Shown: positions 25,859-35,408, counted from the first letter of the stretch. The stretch is 64,000 bases of DNA from Alphaproteobacteria bacterium (GCA_030696155.1 JAUYSY010000039.1:1-64000); one strand, 5' to 3'. Notes: a model not told the origin generated them from the letters alone. Translations and numbers: made by a program.

Positions 25859-26176
25859 TTGATTTTAAAAGCAAATCATGGATCTAAAGAAGAGTAATTT
25901 AGTTTTCAGCATTAATTTTTATTTAGACATCTATTAGAATTATATTGTTTATAATATTAACTCAGGATTAACTGAGTTTGGTATAATCAAGGCGCAAGAA
26001 ATTTTCTAGTAAAAACAAGTGGTAAGACGTCATGACGAGGAGCCCCTTTTGAGGGGCTTTGTTGCCATCCAGTCAGAGACTCGATATAGGACTGAATCAA
26101 CTGTGTTATGAACTTTTTTTAATGGGGGCTCATTGCCGCCCCCACGTTGCTTTGCAGCTCTGCTCGATAGGATATT
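25859..26176. other. Gene-free stretch with hairpins and a GC-richer repeat patch
   Basis: No reading frame of interest. It holds an AT-rich hairpin (AACTCAG/CTGAGTT, 25959-25978) that may end the upstream transcript, the palindromic element at 26028-26072, and a hairpin TGGGGGC/GCCCCCA at 26123-26144 preceded by a T-run. The last part runs into the left end of the IS630 remnant. Confidence 0.5.
26028..26072. repeat. Short palindromic element, cgtcatgacgagg...ccatccag type
   Basis: Starts cgtcatgacgaggagcccc and ends ggggctttgttgccatccag, with a hairpin AGCCCC/GGGGCT in the centre. The overall form resembles the widespread palindromes of Rickettsia-like genomes (cgtcattgcgagg...gcaatccag), with the arms diverged. 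GC content is above its surroundings. Confidence 0.5.
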
Positions 26177-27250
26177 TATACCCCGAGTGAATTAAAGTGT
26201 TGAAAAACAAAGCAAAAAAGCTATCCTATTGGTATGAAGAATTTTTTAACAGAAGAATTGCGATCAAGGTTAAAGTTGCAGCACCGGACTGAAAAGAATG
26301 GTCGTGTAAAAGATCGAATCAAACCAATAATATTGAGCGACAAGGGGTGGACGTATCTAAAAATAGCGAAGCTCTATTAATAGACGATGAGACAGTCAGT
26401 CGTCATATAACTGAATATATGAAGAAAAGAAATTAACGCTTGAAAGTGGGGGATCAAAAATCAAATTAGATTCAGTTCAAGCAAATGAATTAATAAAGCA
26501 TCTTGAAGATAATTTATATACAACAATTATTTTAGAAATTTGTGCGTATGTAGAAAAAAAATACACGTAAAATATACAATTGCAGGCATGACGGCATGGA
26601 TGCATTTGCATAGGTTTTCATATAAAAAACCAAAAGAAACGTCAGCAAAAGCTAATGCTGAAGAACAAAAAAATTTATTAAAAGTACACTGAATTAATGA
26701 GCAATACGCCTGAAAATGGACTTATTGAGTTTGGTGATGGCGTATACCCAACAATGGTAACAAAAGTTAGTTACGGTTGGATACGTATAGGTATTGAGAA
26801 ACCCATTTTAACGACAGCATCACGAACACGGATTAATATGATGGGATCTTTGAATTTAAAAACCATGGATGTTACCATTGATGCATATGAAACAATCAAT
26901 AGTATTGCTATCAGTGAGCATTTTAAAAAATTGAAATTAAAATACCACGATGCACCTAAAATTCATTTGATTTTAGATCGTGGCCCATACAATACAAACC
27001 TTTCAACACAGGAGGATGCCAAAGATTATGGGATAACTTTGCACTATTTGTCCTCTTACACTCCAAATTTAAATCCGATTGAGCGCTTACGGGAAGTCAT
27101 GAACGAACATGTTCGTAATAATAAATTTTGCATCAGCTAAAGAGTATTTTAAAATATTACCCAAAAAATTCATATAGTTTTGTTATTGACCCAACATCGT
27201 TAAACGCATAATATTTTATAAATCAAAGCAGTACCCTTTCTTTGGGTATA
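26177..27250 (+). mobile_element. IS630-family insertion sequence, decayed
   Basis: About 1,074 bp. It is bounded by TATACCCC at 26177 and GGGTATA ending at 27250, short inverted ends consistent with the IS630 preference for TA targets. Inside lies one transposase gene with several frame lesions. The right end is 21 bp upstream of the exported methyltransferase gene. The boundaries are inferred from the ends seen here; no second copy exists in the window for comparison. Confidence 0.65.
26234..27177 (+). pseudogene. IS630-family transposase, multiply frameshifted
   Basis: The N-terminus reads MKNFLTEELRSRLKLQHRTE and on to DKGWTYLKIAKLY, then a TAA. Other frames continue LLIDDETVSRHITEYMKKR (helix-turn-helix) and SIAGMT-like AGMTAWMHLHRFSYKKP. 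The longest open part (26697-27140) has the DDE core: Asp in EFGDGVYPTMVTK, Asp in LILDRGPYN, and Glu in NLNPIERLREVMNE. The C-terminal ASAKEYFKILPKKFI lies in a further frame. At least three frame changes and two stops make it inactive; homology to IS630 transposases is clear by motif. Confidence 0.85.
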
Positions 27251-27271
27251 GATAAAAATAAGAAAATTACC

Positions 27272-28138
27272 ATGAAGACAATTTATTTGTTATTAATAGT
27301 GAGTTTGGGGTTGTTAAACATGTCATACGCTGCAAAAAAAAATGAAAAATATGTTCTAGCAACGGGTGATAAAGCACGTGAACGATTAGAACTACAAAAT
27401 AACTTACTTGCCAAAGATGCTTATGAGCACTTAGAAAAAGCGAAACTTTCAAAAGGCATGATTGTTTGGGATATAGGCTGTGGCGTTGGTGCCGTGACTT
27501 CTTATTTAGCAGATAAAGTGGGCGAAACAGGTCACGTTTATGCGTTGGATATTAGTCAAGAACAATTAAAAACTGCAGAAAAACGTATCAAGTCAGAAGG
27601 CCATAAAAATGTTACTTTTATTAAGGGTGACATCAACGAATTAGAAAATACATCAAAAAATCCTGCCGATCTTATTTATATGCGTTTTGTTCTTATGCAT
27701 TTGGTACATCCTGAAAATGCTTTAGAAAAAATTAAACCTTTATTAAAACAAGGCGGTGTTATAGTTTCCCAAGAATCAATTATGAGCACCATAGCTCAAG
27801 GAAAACCTGTTATAGATGATTATGTAGGTGTTGTTATGGCACTAGGAAAACATAATAACGTTAATTACGATATTGGTAACCGACTTGAAGAACTTTATAA
27901 AAAAGCTGGTTTTGATCGCGTAAAAGTATATTATAACCAACAAAAAATTCCACCCACAGATTTAAAAAAAATGCTTTTAATGGGCCTTTCTGAATGGAAA
28001 AATAAAGCCATTGAAATTAATCTTTTAACGACTGATAAGGTTGCTGCATGGGAAAAAGAAATTGAAGCCATCCCAACAAATGATCCAAATTTAATGTTTT
28101 CCTTGGCAAAACAAGCCCATGTTTTAGCTTGGAAATAA
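27272..28138 (+). CDS. Exported SAM-dependent methyltransferase (copy 1)
   Basis: Class I methyltransferase of unknown substrate carrying a Sec signal peptide. From ATG 27272 it has 288 residues: signal MKTIYLLLIVSLGLLNMSYA, then motif I VWDIGCGVGAVTSYLA, acidic motif II YALDISQEQL, GDINELE and ADLIYMRFVLMHL. The fold and length are complete. SAM-dependent methylation outside the cytoplasm would need SAM in the target compartment, so secretion into a host cell is one explanation (inference). A TTG at 27242 is a possible but unlikely start. It is followed by a paralogue. The IS630 right end is 21 bp upstream. Confidence 0.85.
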   Translation: MKTIYLLLIVSLGLLNMSYAAKKNEKYVLATGDKARERLELQNNLLAKDAYEHLEKAKLSKGMIVWDIGCGVGAVTSYLADKVGETGHVYALDISQEQLKTAEKRIKSEGHKNVTFIKGDINELENTSKNPADLIYMRFVLMHLVHPENALEKIKPLLKQGGVIVSQESIMSTIAQGKPVIDDYVGVVMALGKHNNVNYDIGNRLEELYKKAGFDRVKVYYNQQKIPPTDLKKMLLMGLSEWKNKAIEINLLTTDKVAAWEKEIEAIPTNDPNLMFSLAKQAHVLAWK

Positions 28139-28216
28139 TATGATCTCTACGCCTTGGTTGAATTTACTAAAAAATATGGATTTGTTTAAACAGTTAAAAC
28201 AATAGGTTTATAAAGC

Positions 28217-29038
28217 ATGAGAAATGCAGCAGAAAAAAATGAAAAATATATACTCGTAACAGGCGATGATGCTGTTGAAAGATTAGAATTACAAAATCGT
28301 CTGTTCGCTAAAGAAACAAAAGCGCATTTGCAAAAAGCAAAACTCTCAAAAGGTATGATTATTTGGGAAGTAGGTTGTGGCGTTGGTACGATGACCGGCT
28401 ATTTGGCAAATGAAGTGGGTGAAACAGGCCATGTTTATGCTTTAGATATTAGCAAAGAGCAATTGGAAACTGCTGAAAAACGTATCAGGTCAGAAGGCAT
28501 TAAGAATGTAACCTTCATTAATGGTGATATTAATACGTTAGAAAGTACAACAACGGACCTTGCTGATCTTGTGTATATGCGATTTGTTTTGATGCATTTA
28601 GAATATCCTGAAAATGCTATCGAAAAAATAAAAAAATTGTTAAAAAAAGGCGGCGTTATTGTATCTCAAGAATCAATTACCAGTACAATTTTAAATCAGG
28701 GTATAGATGTTATTGATCATTATACAAAAACTGCAATGTCATTAGCAAAACATAATAACATTGATTATGATATTGGAAATCGTATGGAAGCGCTTTATAA
28801 ACAAGCCGGTTTTAATCCGGTTAACGTATATTATAATCAACAAAAAGTTCAAGCAGCAGATTTTCAAAAAATGCTTTTAATGAGTTTTTGTGAATGGAAA
28901 AACAAGGCAATAGAGCTTAAAATTGCGACTGAAAAGCAGGTCGAAATTTGGGAAAAAGAAATTGAAGCTATTCCTACAAACGATCAACATTTAATGTTTG
29001 ATATATTCAAACAAGCACATGCTTTAGCCTGGAAGTGA
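28217..29038 (+). CDS. SAM-dependent methyltransferase (copy 2, no signal peptide)
   Basis: Tandem paralogue of the preceding gene, highly similar along its whole length (motif I WEVGCGVGTMTGYLA, YALDISKEQLETAEKRI, MRFVLMHL, and a shared ending IEAIPTND...HALAWK). It starts MRNAAEKNEKYILVTG, which aligns with the mature start AAKKNEKYVLATG of copy 1, so the signal peptide is missing. No upstream in-frame start would add one. It is probably cytoplasmic, or a decaying copy; the catalytic motifs are intact. The intergenic gap is 78 bp. Confidence 0.85.
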   Translation: MRNAAEKNEKYILVTGDDAVERLELQNRLFAKETKAHLQKAKLSKGMIIWEVGCGVGTMTGYLANEVGETGHVYALDISKEQLETAEKRIRSEGIKNVTFINGDINTLESTTTDLADLVYMRFVLMHLEYPENAIEKIKKLLKKGGVIVSQESITSTILNQGIDVIDHYTKTAMSLAKHNNIDYDIGNRMEALYKQAGFNPVNVYYNQQKVQAADFQKMLLMSFCEWKNKAIELKIATEKQVEIWEKEIEAIPTNDQHLMFDIFKQAHALAWK

Positions 29039-29070
29039 TCTAATTAAGGTTATAGTCCACACTCTTACTT

Positions 29071-29118
29071 TTTTCCTGAACGCTTTGAAGCAAAGCTTCG
29101 AATGCAGATTCAGGAAAA
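29071..29118. repeat. Short palindromic repeat (TTTTCCTGAA...TTCAGGAAAA)
   Basis: Perfect 10-bp inverted ends TTTTCCTGAA (29071-29080) and TTCAGGAAAA (29109-29118), with an inner hairpin GAAGC-aaa-GCTTC. It lies 32 bp downstream of the second methyltransferase stop. The right arm and the GAAGCTTC core are shared with the composite repeat at 20221-20447. It may act as a terminator. The stretch from 29119 to 29291 holds nothing recognisable. Confidence 0.65.
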
Positions 29119-29291
29119 CAGTATAGTAGAAATCAGACAAAAAGTATAAAAATATAAATTGTCCTGTTGATATGTATTGCAAAACTTGCAGAACATTTCG
29201 TATCATCATGTTTACAAATAAGATACAGACAACACAGAAATAGGTTTTTCTAATTATATTTTATAATAATTTCAATATATTCATTAAAATA

Positions 29292-29403
29292 TAATATAGT
29301 GTTATCGTTTTAGGTTAAGAGAAGGAATGATAAGTGAAGTGTAGCCCTTCCTACATGAACGAAGAATGACGCTCTATTAACCTAAATGGACAATACTATA
29401 TTA
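29292..29403. repeat. Hairpin repeat family D, copy 1
   Basis: About 112 bp with imperfect 27-bp inverted ends (TAATATAGTGTTATCG... and ...GGACAATACTATATTA) bracketing TTAGGTTAA/TTAACCTAA. The apex is TGTAG-cccttc-CTACA followed by tgaacgaagaatgacg. It lies 5 bp downstream of the infC stop codon (minus strand). A second copy at 35303-35408 is nearly the same in the core. No protein is encoded. Confidence 0.85.
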
Positions 29404-29408
29404 TATCT

Positions 29409-29948
29409 TTAAACCTTAGGCGACAACATCATCACAATTTGTTTGCCTTCGATTTTAGGATTTTGCTCAACTTTTGCAACTTCCGTAAGATCTTCTTGAA
29501 GACGTTCTAAAAGCTTGAGGCCAATTTCATGGTGCGCCATTTCACGTCCTCTGAAACGCATCGTGACTTTAACTTTGTCACCTTCTTCTAAAAAGCGTTC
29601 AATAGCTTTACGTTTAACCATATAATCATTGGAATCAGTCACGGGACGAAATTTAATTTCTTTAATCGTGATAACTTTTTGATTTTTCTTTGCTTCAACG
29701 CGCTTTTTTTGTGCTTGATACTTAAATTTACCATAATCTAAAATTTTACAAACGGGTGGATCCGTTTGTGGAGAAACTTCAACTAAATCAAGCCCTAAAC
29801 GTTGCGCATGTTTTACGCCGTCTTCAACACTCATAACGCCAAGCATTGTACCTTCAGGATCAATAACACGTACTTGACGTGCTCGAATTTCCCTATTGAC
29901 ACGGTACCCTTCATTGGGTGGTGTCTGATTCCCAGTTTGTGGTTTTAT
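29409..29948 (-). CDS. infC: Translation initiation factor IF-3, probable AUA start
   Basis: IF-3 controls start-codon and initiator-tRNA selection on the 30S subunit. The conserved N-terminus (GYRVNREIRARQVRVIDPEG) lies upstream of the first ATG (29846), so the gene must start earlier. In that frame there is a TAA 5 codons above an ATA at 29946-29948. ATA has GGAG seven bases upstream (ggagaagttac-ata), and no ATG, GTG or TTG lies between it and codon 35. Start at ATA gives 179 residues, the normal length. Rare AUU-type starts in infC are known and let IF-3 control its own translation; AUA would act likewise. Directly downstream of thrS, the usual partner. Confidence 0.93.
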   Translation of the reverse strand: MKPQTGNQTPPNEGYRVNREIRARQVRVIDPEGTMLGVMSVEDGVKHAQRLGLDLVEVSPQTDPPVCKILDYGKFKYQAQKKRVEAKKNQKVITIKEIKFRPVTDSNDYMVKRKAIERFLEEGDKVKVTMRFRGREMAHHEIGLKLLERLQEDLTEVAKVEQNPKIEGKQIVMMLSPKV

Positions 29949-29992
29949 GTAACTTCTCCATTAAACATTAATACGAATAAAAACCTTCTACC

Positions 29993-31912
29993 TTAATTAT
30001 TCACATAAGGTGGTTGGCTTTCAATATATATTCTCTCAATTGCCACATCTAATGCAAGGATTTCTTGCGCCTGTGATCCAAGTTTTCGTATAGCAACTGT
30101 TTTTTCAGCAGCTTCTTTTTTACCAATCACAAAAATATAGGGCATTTTAGCTAAACTATGCTCACGTATTTTATAATTAATTTTCTCATTACGCAAATCA
30201 AGTTCTGCGCGAATACCTTTATGTTGTAGCGCGTGATACACAATACGTGCTGCATCATCTTCAACGCTGGTTAAAGACGTCACCATGACTTGACATGGAC
30301 TTAACCAAAGTGGAAATTTACCTGCATATTGCTCAATCAACACACCGATGAAACGTTCTAATGATCCTAAAATAGCACGATGCAATAAAACAGGCACATG
30401 TTTTTTACCATCTTCACCAATATAAGTGGCGCCTAATCGTTCTGGTAAAATAAAGTCAACTTGTAAAGTGCCTAATTGCCAATCACGGCCGATTGCATCC
30501 TTTAACACAAATTCAAGTTTTGGACCATAAAAAGCGCCCTCACCTGGATTTAATGTGTAATCAAGACCTACATCTTCAATAGCCGTTTTTAGCGCATTTT
30601 CAGCCTGATCCCAGACTTCATCACTACCTGCTCGCGTTTCAGGACGATCCGAAAATTTAATGCGCGGTGACGGGAATCCCATATCTTCATAAACTTTAGC
30701 CAAAAGAGCACAGAATTTTTTTGTTTCTGACGTAATTTGTTCAGGTGTACAAAAAATATGGGCGTCATCTTGCGTCATCGCGCGAACACGCAATAATCCA
30801 TGTAAAGCACCTGACGCTTCATTCCTGTGGCATAAACCAAATTCGGATAAACGTAAAGGAAGGTCACGATAACTTTTAAGGCCCTGCTTAAAGATCTGAA
30901 TAGCACCTGGGCAAGACATAGGCTTAACTGCAAAAGTTTTATGTTCAACTTCAGATATAAACATATGTTCTTGGAATTTATCCCAATGGCCTGAAGCTAC
31001 CCAAAATGCTTTATCTAAAAGTTGGGGTGTATTTATTTCTTTATAATCAGCTTCTTTAAGGCGGTGTCGAATGTAAGTTTGCAATAATGTAAAGATTGTC
31101 CAGCCTTTAGGATGCCAAAAAACAACGCCAGGGCCTTCTTCTTGCATATGAAAAAGAGACATTTCACGGCCTAAACGACGATGATCACGTTTTTCAGCTT
31201 CTTCGATTTGATGTAAATAATCATCAAGTTCTTTTTGACTTGGCCAAACTGTCCCATAGATTCGTTGTAATTGTGGATTTTTAGGATCGCCGCGCCAATA
31301 AGCACCTGCAAGCTTCGTTAATTTAAAAGCAGTGCCCACTTTACTTGTTGAGGGAAAATGCGGCCCACGGCATAAATCAATAAAATTGCCTTGTCTATAT
31401 AATGAAATATCTTCATGCTCTGGTAAGTCACGGATGATATCTGCTTTAAATTTTTCGCCTTCTTTTTCAAAGAAATCAATTGCTTTATTACGTGGCCAAA
31501 CTTCACGGCTTAATTTTTCGTCACGCTTAACAATATCGCGCATACGTTCTTCAATTTTAAGAAGATCTTCAGGCGTGAAAGATGTTTCACGATAAAAATC
31601 GTAATAAAAACCATTCTCAATAGCAGGCCCAATGGTTATTTGTGTTTCAGGAAAAAGTTCCTTCACAGCTTCTGCGATCACATGTGCTGCATCATGTCGC
31701 AACGTCTCAAGCGCTTCAGGATGCGTAATCGTCAAAATTTCAATGGTACCATTCGTCGTGAGCTGGGTCGAAAGATCGAGTAAGGTGCCATTAAATTTCA
31801 TAAGAACAGCAGCCTTAGAAAGGCTTTGACTTAAATTTTTGGCAATTTCAAATCCGCTTATACCTTCTGGGTATTCACGTTGAGATCCATCTGGAAACGA
31901 AAGTGTAATCAT
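29993..31912 (-). CDS. thrS: Threonyl-tRNA synthetase
   Basis: Class II synthetase charging tRNA-Thr. Start at ATG 31912 ([20 protein letters not shown], the TGS domain start), preceded by AAGGA; an ATG at 31939 would add nine residues. 639 residues: TGS domain, editing domain with [11 protein letters not shown] (H-x-x-x-H), catalytic core ([50 protein letters not shown]) and C-terminal anticodon-binding domain. infC follows 44 bp downstream, the common thrS-infC order. Confidence 0.97.
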   Translation of the reverse strand: MITLSFPDGSQREYPEGISGFEIAKNLSQSLSKAAVLMKFNGTLLDLSTQLTTNGTIEILTITHPEALETLRHDAAHVIAEAVKELFPETQITIGPAIENGFYYDFYRETSFTPEDLLKIEERMRDIVKRDEKLSREVWPRNKAIDFFEKEGEKFKADIIRDLPEHEDISLYRQGNFIDLCRGPHFPSTSKVGTAFKLTKLAGAYWRGDPKNPQLQRIYGTVWPSQKELDDYLHQIEEAEKRDHRRLGREMSLFHMQEEGPGVVFWHPKGWTIFTLLQTYIRHRLKEADYKEINTPQLLDKAFWVASGHWDKFQEHMFISEVEHKTFAVKPMSCPGAIQIFKQGLKSYRDLPLRLSEFGLCHRNEASGALHGLLRVRAMTQDDAHIFCTPEQITSETKKFCALLAKVYEDMGFPSPRIKFSDRPETRAGSDEVWDQAENALKTAIEDVGLDYTLNPGEGAFYGPKLEFVLKDAIGRDWQLGTLQVDFILPERLGATYIGEDGKKHVPVLLHRAILGSLERFIGVLIEQYAGKFPLWLSPCQVMVTSLTSVEDDAARIVYHALQHKGIRAELDLRNEKINYKIREHSLAKMPYIFVIGKKEAAEKTVAIRKLGSQAQEILALDVAIERIYIESQPPYVNN

Positions 31913-32024
31913 GGCTTCCTTCAAAACAGCTTCAAGCATATTGGCCTACATCTGTACGATAATTTAGAATATACATACTCTAACAAAAAAAACGTAAAAA
32001 TAGGAGTATTAAATACATATTTTA

Positions 32025-32948
32025 TCATAAAGATTGAACCATTTTTTTAATACCATCCTGATATGAAGAAGAGGGAGCCCATTTTAAAGCATCACGGATA
32101 GGCGTATCATCAAAAACTAATTCTTGCATAAATCGTTCTATTTTATGCCCTAATATGGGTGTTTTTACCATCAGATTCAACAAAAATTCAGGAAAAGCAA
32201 ATAATTGTGATGGCATATTAAGCGATTTATACATTTCAGAAACAATCGCATTTAAAGGCAAATCATAATCTTTAACAAAATAAGTTTTATCCCAAGCCTT
32301 TGGATTATTTATAAGATTAAGAATTAAATCCAAAAAATTATCGATTGAAATAAGACTCTTCCTAGTAGCAATAGACTTAAAGGGTAAAGGTATTTTTTTT
32401 TGAACTAATTTTACAAGTGTTTCTAAATTACCTTTAACATGAGGCCCATAAATTAGGGGAGGTCTTAATATTGTGATTTTCATATCTTTTATAGATCTTA
32501 AATATTCTTCAGCCTTATATTTACTCTCACCGTAAAAAGACCACCTTAATCTCAAAGACGCTAATAATTCAGTTTGAGGCAATGATAAATCAAAAGGAAA
32601 GGCTGCAACAGAGCTTATAAAAATAAAATGTTTTACATTTTGCGCAAGTGCCGCATCTGCAATTTTTTTCGTTATTACGTAATTGGTATCAAAATATAAT
32701 TTTTGCGTTTCAAGATTATTTTTATCATTCATTTGATGAACACGCGCAGCACAATGGATAATTGTTTTTTTATCTTTTAAAATCGCATTCCATTTTTGCT
32801 GATCATGAAAATCAGATATGATTAATTGCTGAAAAGTACTTGTTGTTTTTTGACGCTGAACACCATAAACATCGTAACCAGAACGCGTTAAAAACTCGGC
32901 CAAAGGTTTGCCAAAAAAACCATTGCTGCCTGTGACTATTATACTCAC
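32025..32948 (-). CDS. NAD-dependent epimerase/dehydratase family protein
   Basis: Extended short-chain dehydrogenase, probably acting on a nucleotide sugar. The 307-residue protein has the Rossmann motif GSNGFFG (about 8-14), the active-site YGESK (Y-x-x-x-K, near residue 140) after an upstream IFISSVAAF serine, and a substrate-domain stretch LRPPLIYGPHVKGNLETLVKLV. This is close to WcaG/GalE-type epimerases; the substrate is not predictable. Its start overlaps the end of the UDG-like gene by 4 bp (ATGA). Confidence 0.88.
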   Translation of the reverse strand: MSIIVTGSNGFFGKPLAEFLTRSGYDVYGVQRQKTTSTFQQLIISDFHDQQKWNAILKDKKTIIHCAARVHQMNDKNNLETQKLYFDTNYVITKKIADAALAQNVKHFIFISSVAAFPFDLSLPQTELLASLRLRWSFYGESKYKAEEYLRSIKDMKITILRPPLIYGPHVKGNLETLVKLVQKKIPLPFKSIATRKSLISIDNFLDLILNLINNPKAWDKTYFVKDYDLPLNAIVSEMYKSLNMPSQLFAFPEFLLNLMVKTPILGHKIERFMQELVFDDTPIRDALKWAPSSSYQDGIKKMVQSL

Positions 32949-33727
32949 TTGGAACTTTCCATTTCAAAAATTTTTGATTTTAACAACAAAAGATCACGCC
33001 AAGATAATTGCTTATTTTGTGGTGACGTTAATAAACTTGATGGATGAAAACTAGGCAAAATCATAATATCTGGATTCATCGGATAAGGATGAAATTTACC
33101 GCGCAATTGGGTAATTCCCTGGGGTTTATTAAGAAGCGCATTTGTGGCAGTAGCACCCAATGTTACAATAATTTTAGGATTAATAAGCTTTATCATTTGA
33201 TGAACAAAATGAATTACGTCTTCAATTTCTTGTGCACTAAATTGATGGTTTTGAGGTTTGTGCCAAAAAGTAACATTGCTCATAAAACAATGTGCCCGCG
33301 TAACGCTAATAAAACCCAGCATCCGGTCCAATAATTGGCCCACTATGCCCATAAAAGGTTTGCCTAATTGCACATCATCAAAACTTGGTGCATCACCTAA
33401 AATGAGCAAATCGGCATTGGGATTTCCATCTCCAAACACAAAGGTTGTTTCTGATTTTTCAAAAGAATTTTCTTTAAATTGTAAAAGCTGTTTTTTAAGT
33501 TCATCAATGTTTTGAGCAGGATTAAGAACTTTAACAGGTATTAATTTAACGTGATCAACAATTGGTTCAATATGTATTATTTCTTTTTTAGATTGAAAAG
33601 TATAATTTTTTTTGTTCTGCGGAATGGATGTAATAATTTCATTAATTTGCAAAATTTCATCATAAAAATGCAAAAGATTTGCACATTTTTTTGCTATCAT
33701 ATTGTTTGACATGGGTGTAGAATTCAC
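32945..33727 (-). CDS. Uracil-DNA glycosylase family 4-like, Fe-S cysteines absent
   Basis: Belongs to the family-4 uracil-DNA glycosylase fold (SPO1-polymerase-related domain), which removes uracil from DNA. Motifs: FVFGDGNPNADLLILGDAPSFDD (usual form GEAPG-x-x-E), GKPFMGIVGQLLDRML, SNVTFWHKP and FHPSSLL. The N-terminal 80 residues are a family-typical extension. The cysteines that hold the 4Fe-4S cluster are not present (only two Cys in total, near residues 15 and 144), and the usual GEAPG is GDAPS, so activity is uncertain. A GTG at 33727 (AAAGGA upstream) or ATG at 33712 may start it. Divergent from the MFS gene. Confidence 0.82.
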   Translation of the reverse strand: MNSTPMSNNMIAKKCANLLHFYDEILQINEIITSIPQNKKNYTFQSKKEIIHIEPIVDHVKLIPVKVLNPAQNIDELKKQLLQFKENSFEKSETTFVFGDGNPNADLLILGDAPSFDDVQLGKPFMGIVGQLLDRMLGFISVTRAHCFMSNVTFWHKPQNHQFSAQEIEDVIHFVHQMIKLINPKIIVTLGATATNALLNKPQGITQLRGKFHPYPMNPDIMILPSFHPSSLLTSPQNKQLSWRDLLLLKSKIFEMESSK

Positions 33728-33762
33728 TAAAATTGTTTTCCTTTGTATTTTAGAGCATTATC

Positions 33763-34962
33763 ATGGATCAAGCACAAGACATAAAATTTTCATACATTCT
33801 GCCACTTTTGATGTTTGTGGTCATGTGTTGCGTCTTCTCAATTGATATTTATATCCCAAGTTTACCACAAATGGTAAGTTTTTTTGCAACAACCCAAGAA
33901 AAAGTACAATTTACAATCACGGCAGGTTTAATTGGATCAACGATATTAACAGTTTTTATTGGTCCTTTATCAGATGCTTTTGGTAGACGACGTTTGATTA
34001 TTTTTTTTCAATTTTGTTTTGCTTTTATAACCTATCTTGCAAGTCTCGCAACGAGTGTTGAAATGCTTATCGTAGCTCGTGTTTTTCAGGGGATGTCAAA
34101 TGTTGCAGGCATGGTTTTAAGCTTCGCCATTATTTCTGATGTTTCTCATGGTAAATCTGTTGCTATTCGATTTTCGTATATAACGACGACCATTACAACT
34201 TCTCTTGTATTAGCCCCTTTTATCGGCGGCATATTAGCAACTTATAATGATTGGCGTTATTGTTTTTGGTTATTAAGTTTAATGTCCTTCATATCTGCCT
34301 TGCTTCTATATTTTTTATTACCTGAAACAAATAAAATAAGAAAACCATTTTCAGTTCTAACAACAACTAAAAATTATCAAAAAATATTTACGCATAAGAT
34401 TTTTTTAATGATTGTTTTTATCCCTTCTATCATGATTGGGGCACATATCGCCTTTACCGCGTCTTCCTCTTTTTACTACAAAGAAGTTCTTAATATCTCG
34501 CCTTTTGGTTTCGGTATCTATCAAGCAATTATTATGAGTTCTAATTCAGTTTTTAACTATATTTCTAGTTTTGTTATTCATCGTTGGGGTGAAAAAAGAA
34601 CGATTGAAATAGGCATGGGTATTACTGTTGTTGGCGCAATTGTTTTTTTAATAATTACCTTCGTCTTACCTTTTTCTGCAATTGCAATAACATCTGCAAT
34701 GGTTCTTTGCAGTGGAGGCTTAGGGTTTATGCTTTCATCCTTATCCGCTGAGTGTTTTTCACTTTTCAGCAAAGATGCATCTGGCGCTACATCATCTGCT
34801 ATGTCACTTATTCGTGGCATTGTATTTGCCTTAATTTTATCAGTCACATCCGTTCTTTATGATGGAGAATTAATAGTGCTTTCAGGCTGTATTGCTGTTG
34901 TTACGTTTTTGTCTCTATTTTTGTATCTTTTTGTCCTTAAATTAAAAAGAAATCAAACGTAA
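33763..34962 (+). CDS. MFS drug-efflux transporter, Bcr/CflA subfamily
   Basis: Proton-driven efflux pump of the DHA1 type with 12 predicted membrane segments in 399 residues. The N-terminal half starts MFVVMCCVFSIDIYIPSLPQM (TM1 with Asp, then the P-x-L-P-x-M motif typical of Bcr/CflA) and has motif A GPLSDAFGRRRLI and the R-V-F-Q-G motif B (ARVFQGMSN). Substrate unknown; bicyclomycin/chloramphenicol resistance is known for relatives. The gene diverges from the UDG-like gene with a 35-bp gap. Confidence 0.9.
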   Translation: MDQAQDIKFSYILPLLMFVVMCCVFSIDIYIPSLPQMVSFFATTQEKVQFTITAGLIGSTILTVFIGPLSDAFGRRRLIIFFQFCFAFITYLASLATSVEMLIVARVFQGMSNVAGMVLSFAIISDVSHGKSVAIRFSYITTTITTSLVLAPFIGGILATYNDWRYCFWLLSLMSFISALLLYFLLPETNKIRKPFSVLTTTKNYQKIFTHKIFLMIVFIPSIMIGAHIAFTASSSFYYKEVLNISPFGFGIYQAIIMSSNSVFNYISSFVIHRWGEKRTIEIGMGITVVGAIVFLIITFVLPFSAIAITSAMVLCSGGLGFMLSSLSAECFSLFSKDASGATSSAMSLIRGIVFALILSVTSVLYDGELIVLSGCIAVVTFLSLFLYLFVLKLKRNQT

Positions 34963-35028
34963 TTTTTATTCTTTTTTAATTTTTTCTAGGTACAATTGTA
35001 TAACAAGACATGTATCATGGTGAATTAA

Positions 35029-35283
35029 ATGAGAGCGTTTTATACAATTATGATTCTTTCAATTTCATGCATTAGTTTCTCATATGCTGATGAATGCAGT
35101 AATATTAAAGCTAAAATTCAAAATATTAGACAAGAACGCGAAAGAATCGTCCAAAGAATGCGTAATGATATTTCTGACCAAGATTTAGAAGAATTTCGTA
35201 AAAAACTAAAAGATTTAGAGCGCGAACGTCAAGATCTAGTCGCTAGAGGATTTGAGCAAAATTGTTTTGTATGGGAAGGCTGA
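35029..35283 (+). CDS. Small exported coiled-coil protein, unknown function
   Basis: Family not recognised. The 84-residue protein has a signal peptide (MRAFYTIMILSISCISFSYA) and a short mature helix rich in Arg, Glu and Lys (NIRQERERIVQRM... KKLKDLERERQDLVAR) framed by two cysteines (near residues 23 and 79) that could form a disulfide across the helix hairpin. Starts 66 bp after the MFS gene. The frame is short but the signal peptide and composition support coding. Confidence 0.65.
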   Translation: MRAFYTIMILSISCISFSYADECSNIKAKIQNIRQERERIVQRMRNDISDQDLEEFRKKLKDLERERQDLVARGFEQNCFVWEG

Positions 35284-35302
35284 TAGTAAATAGTCATTTA
35301 AC

Positions 35303-35408
35303 TATAGTGTTATCACTTTAGGTTAAGAGAGAAATGATGAGTGAAGTGTAGTCTCTTTCTACATGAACGAAAAATGACGCTCTTTTAACCTAAATGAATA
35401 ATGTTATA
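35303..35408. repeat. Hairpin repeat family D, copy 2
   Basis: About 106 bp. Ends TATAGTGTTATCACTTTAGG and the complement of ...CATTTAGG-type right end; bracketing TTAGGTTAA/TTAACCTAA. The apex is TGTAG-tctcttt-CTACA followed by tgaacgaaaaatgacgc, identical in most positions to copy 1 at 29292-29403. It lies 19 bp after the stop of the small exported protein gene. No protein is encoded. Confidence 0.85.

Noticed and set aside
26697-27140. Intact 147-residue transposase
   Set aside because: It covers only the catalytic core of an IS630 transposase; N- and C-terminal parts lie in other frames and stops interrupt the gene.
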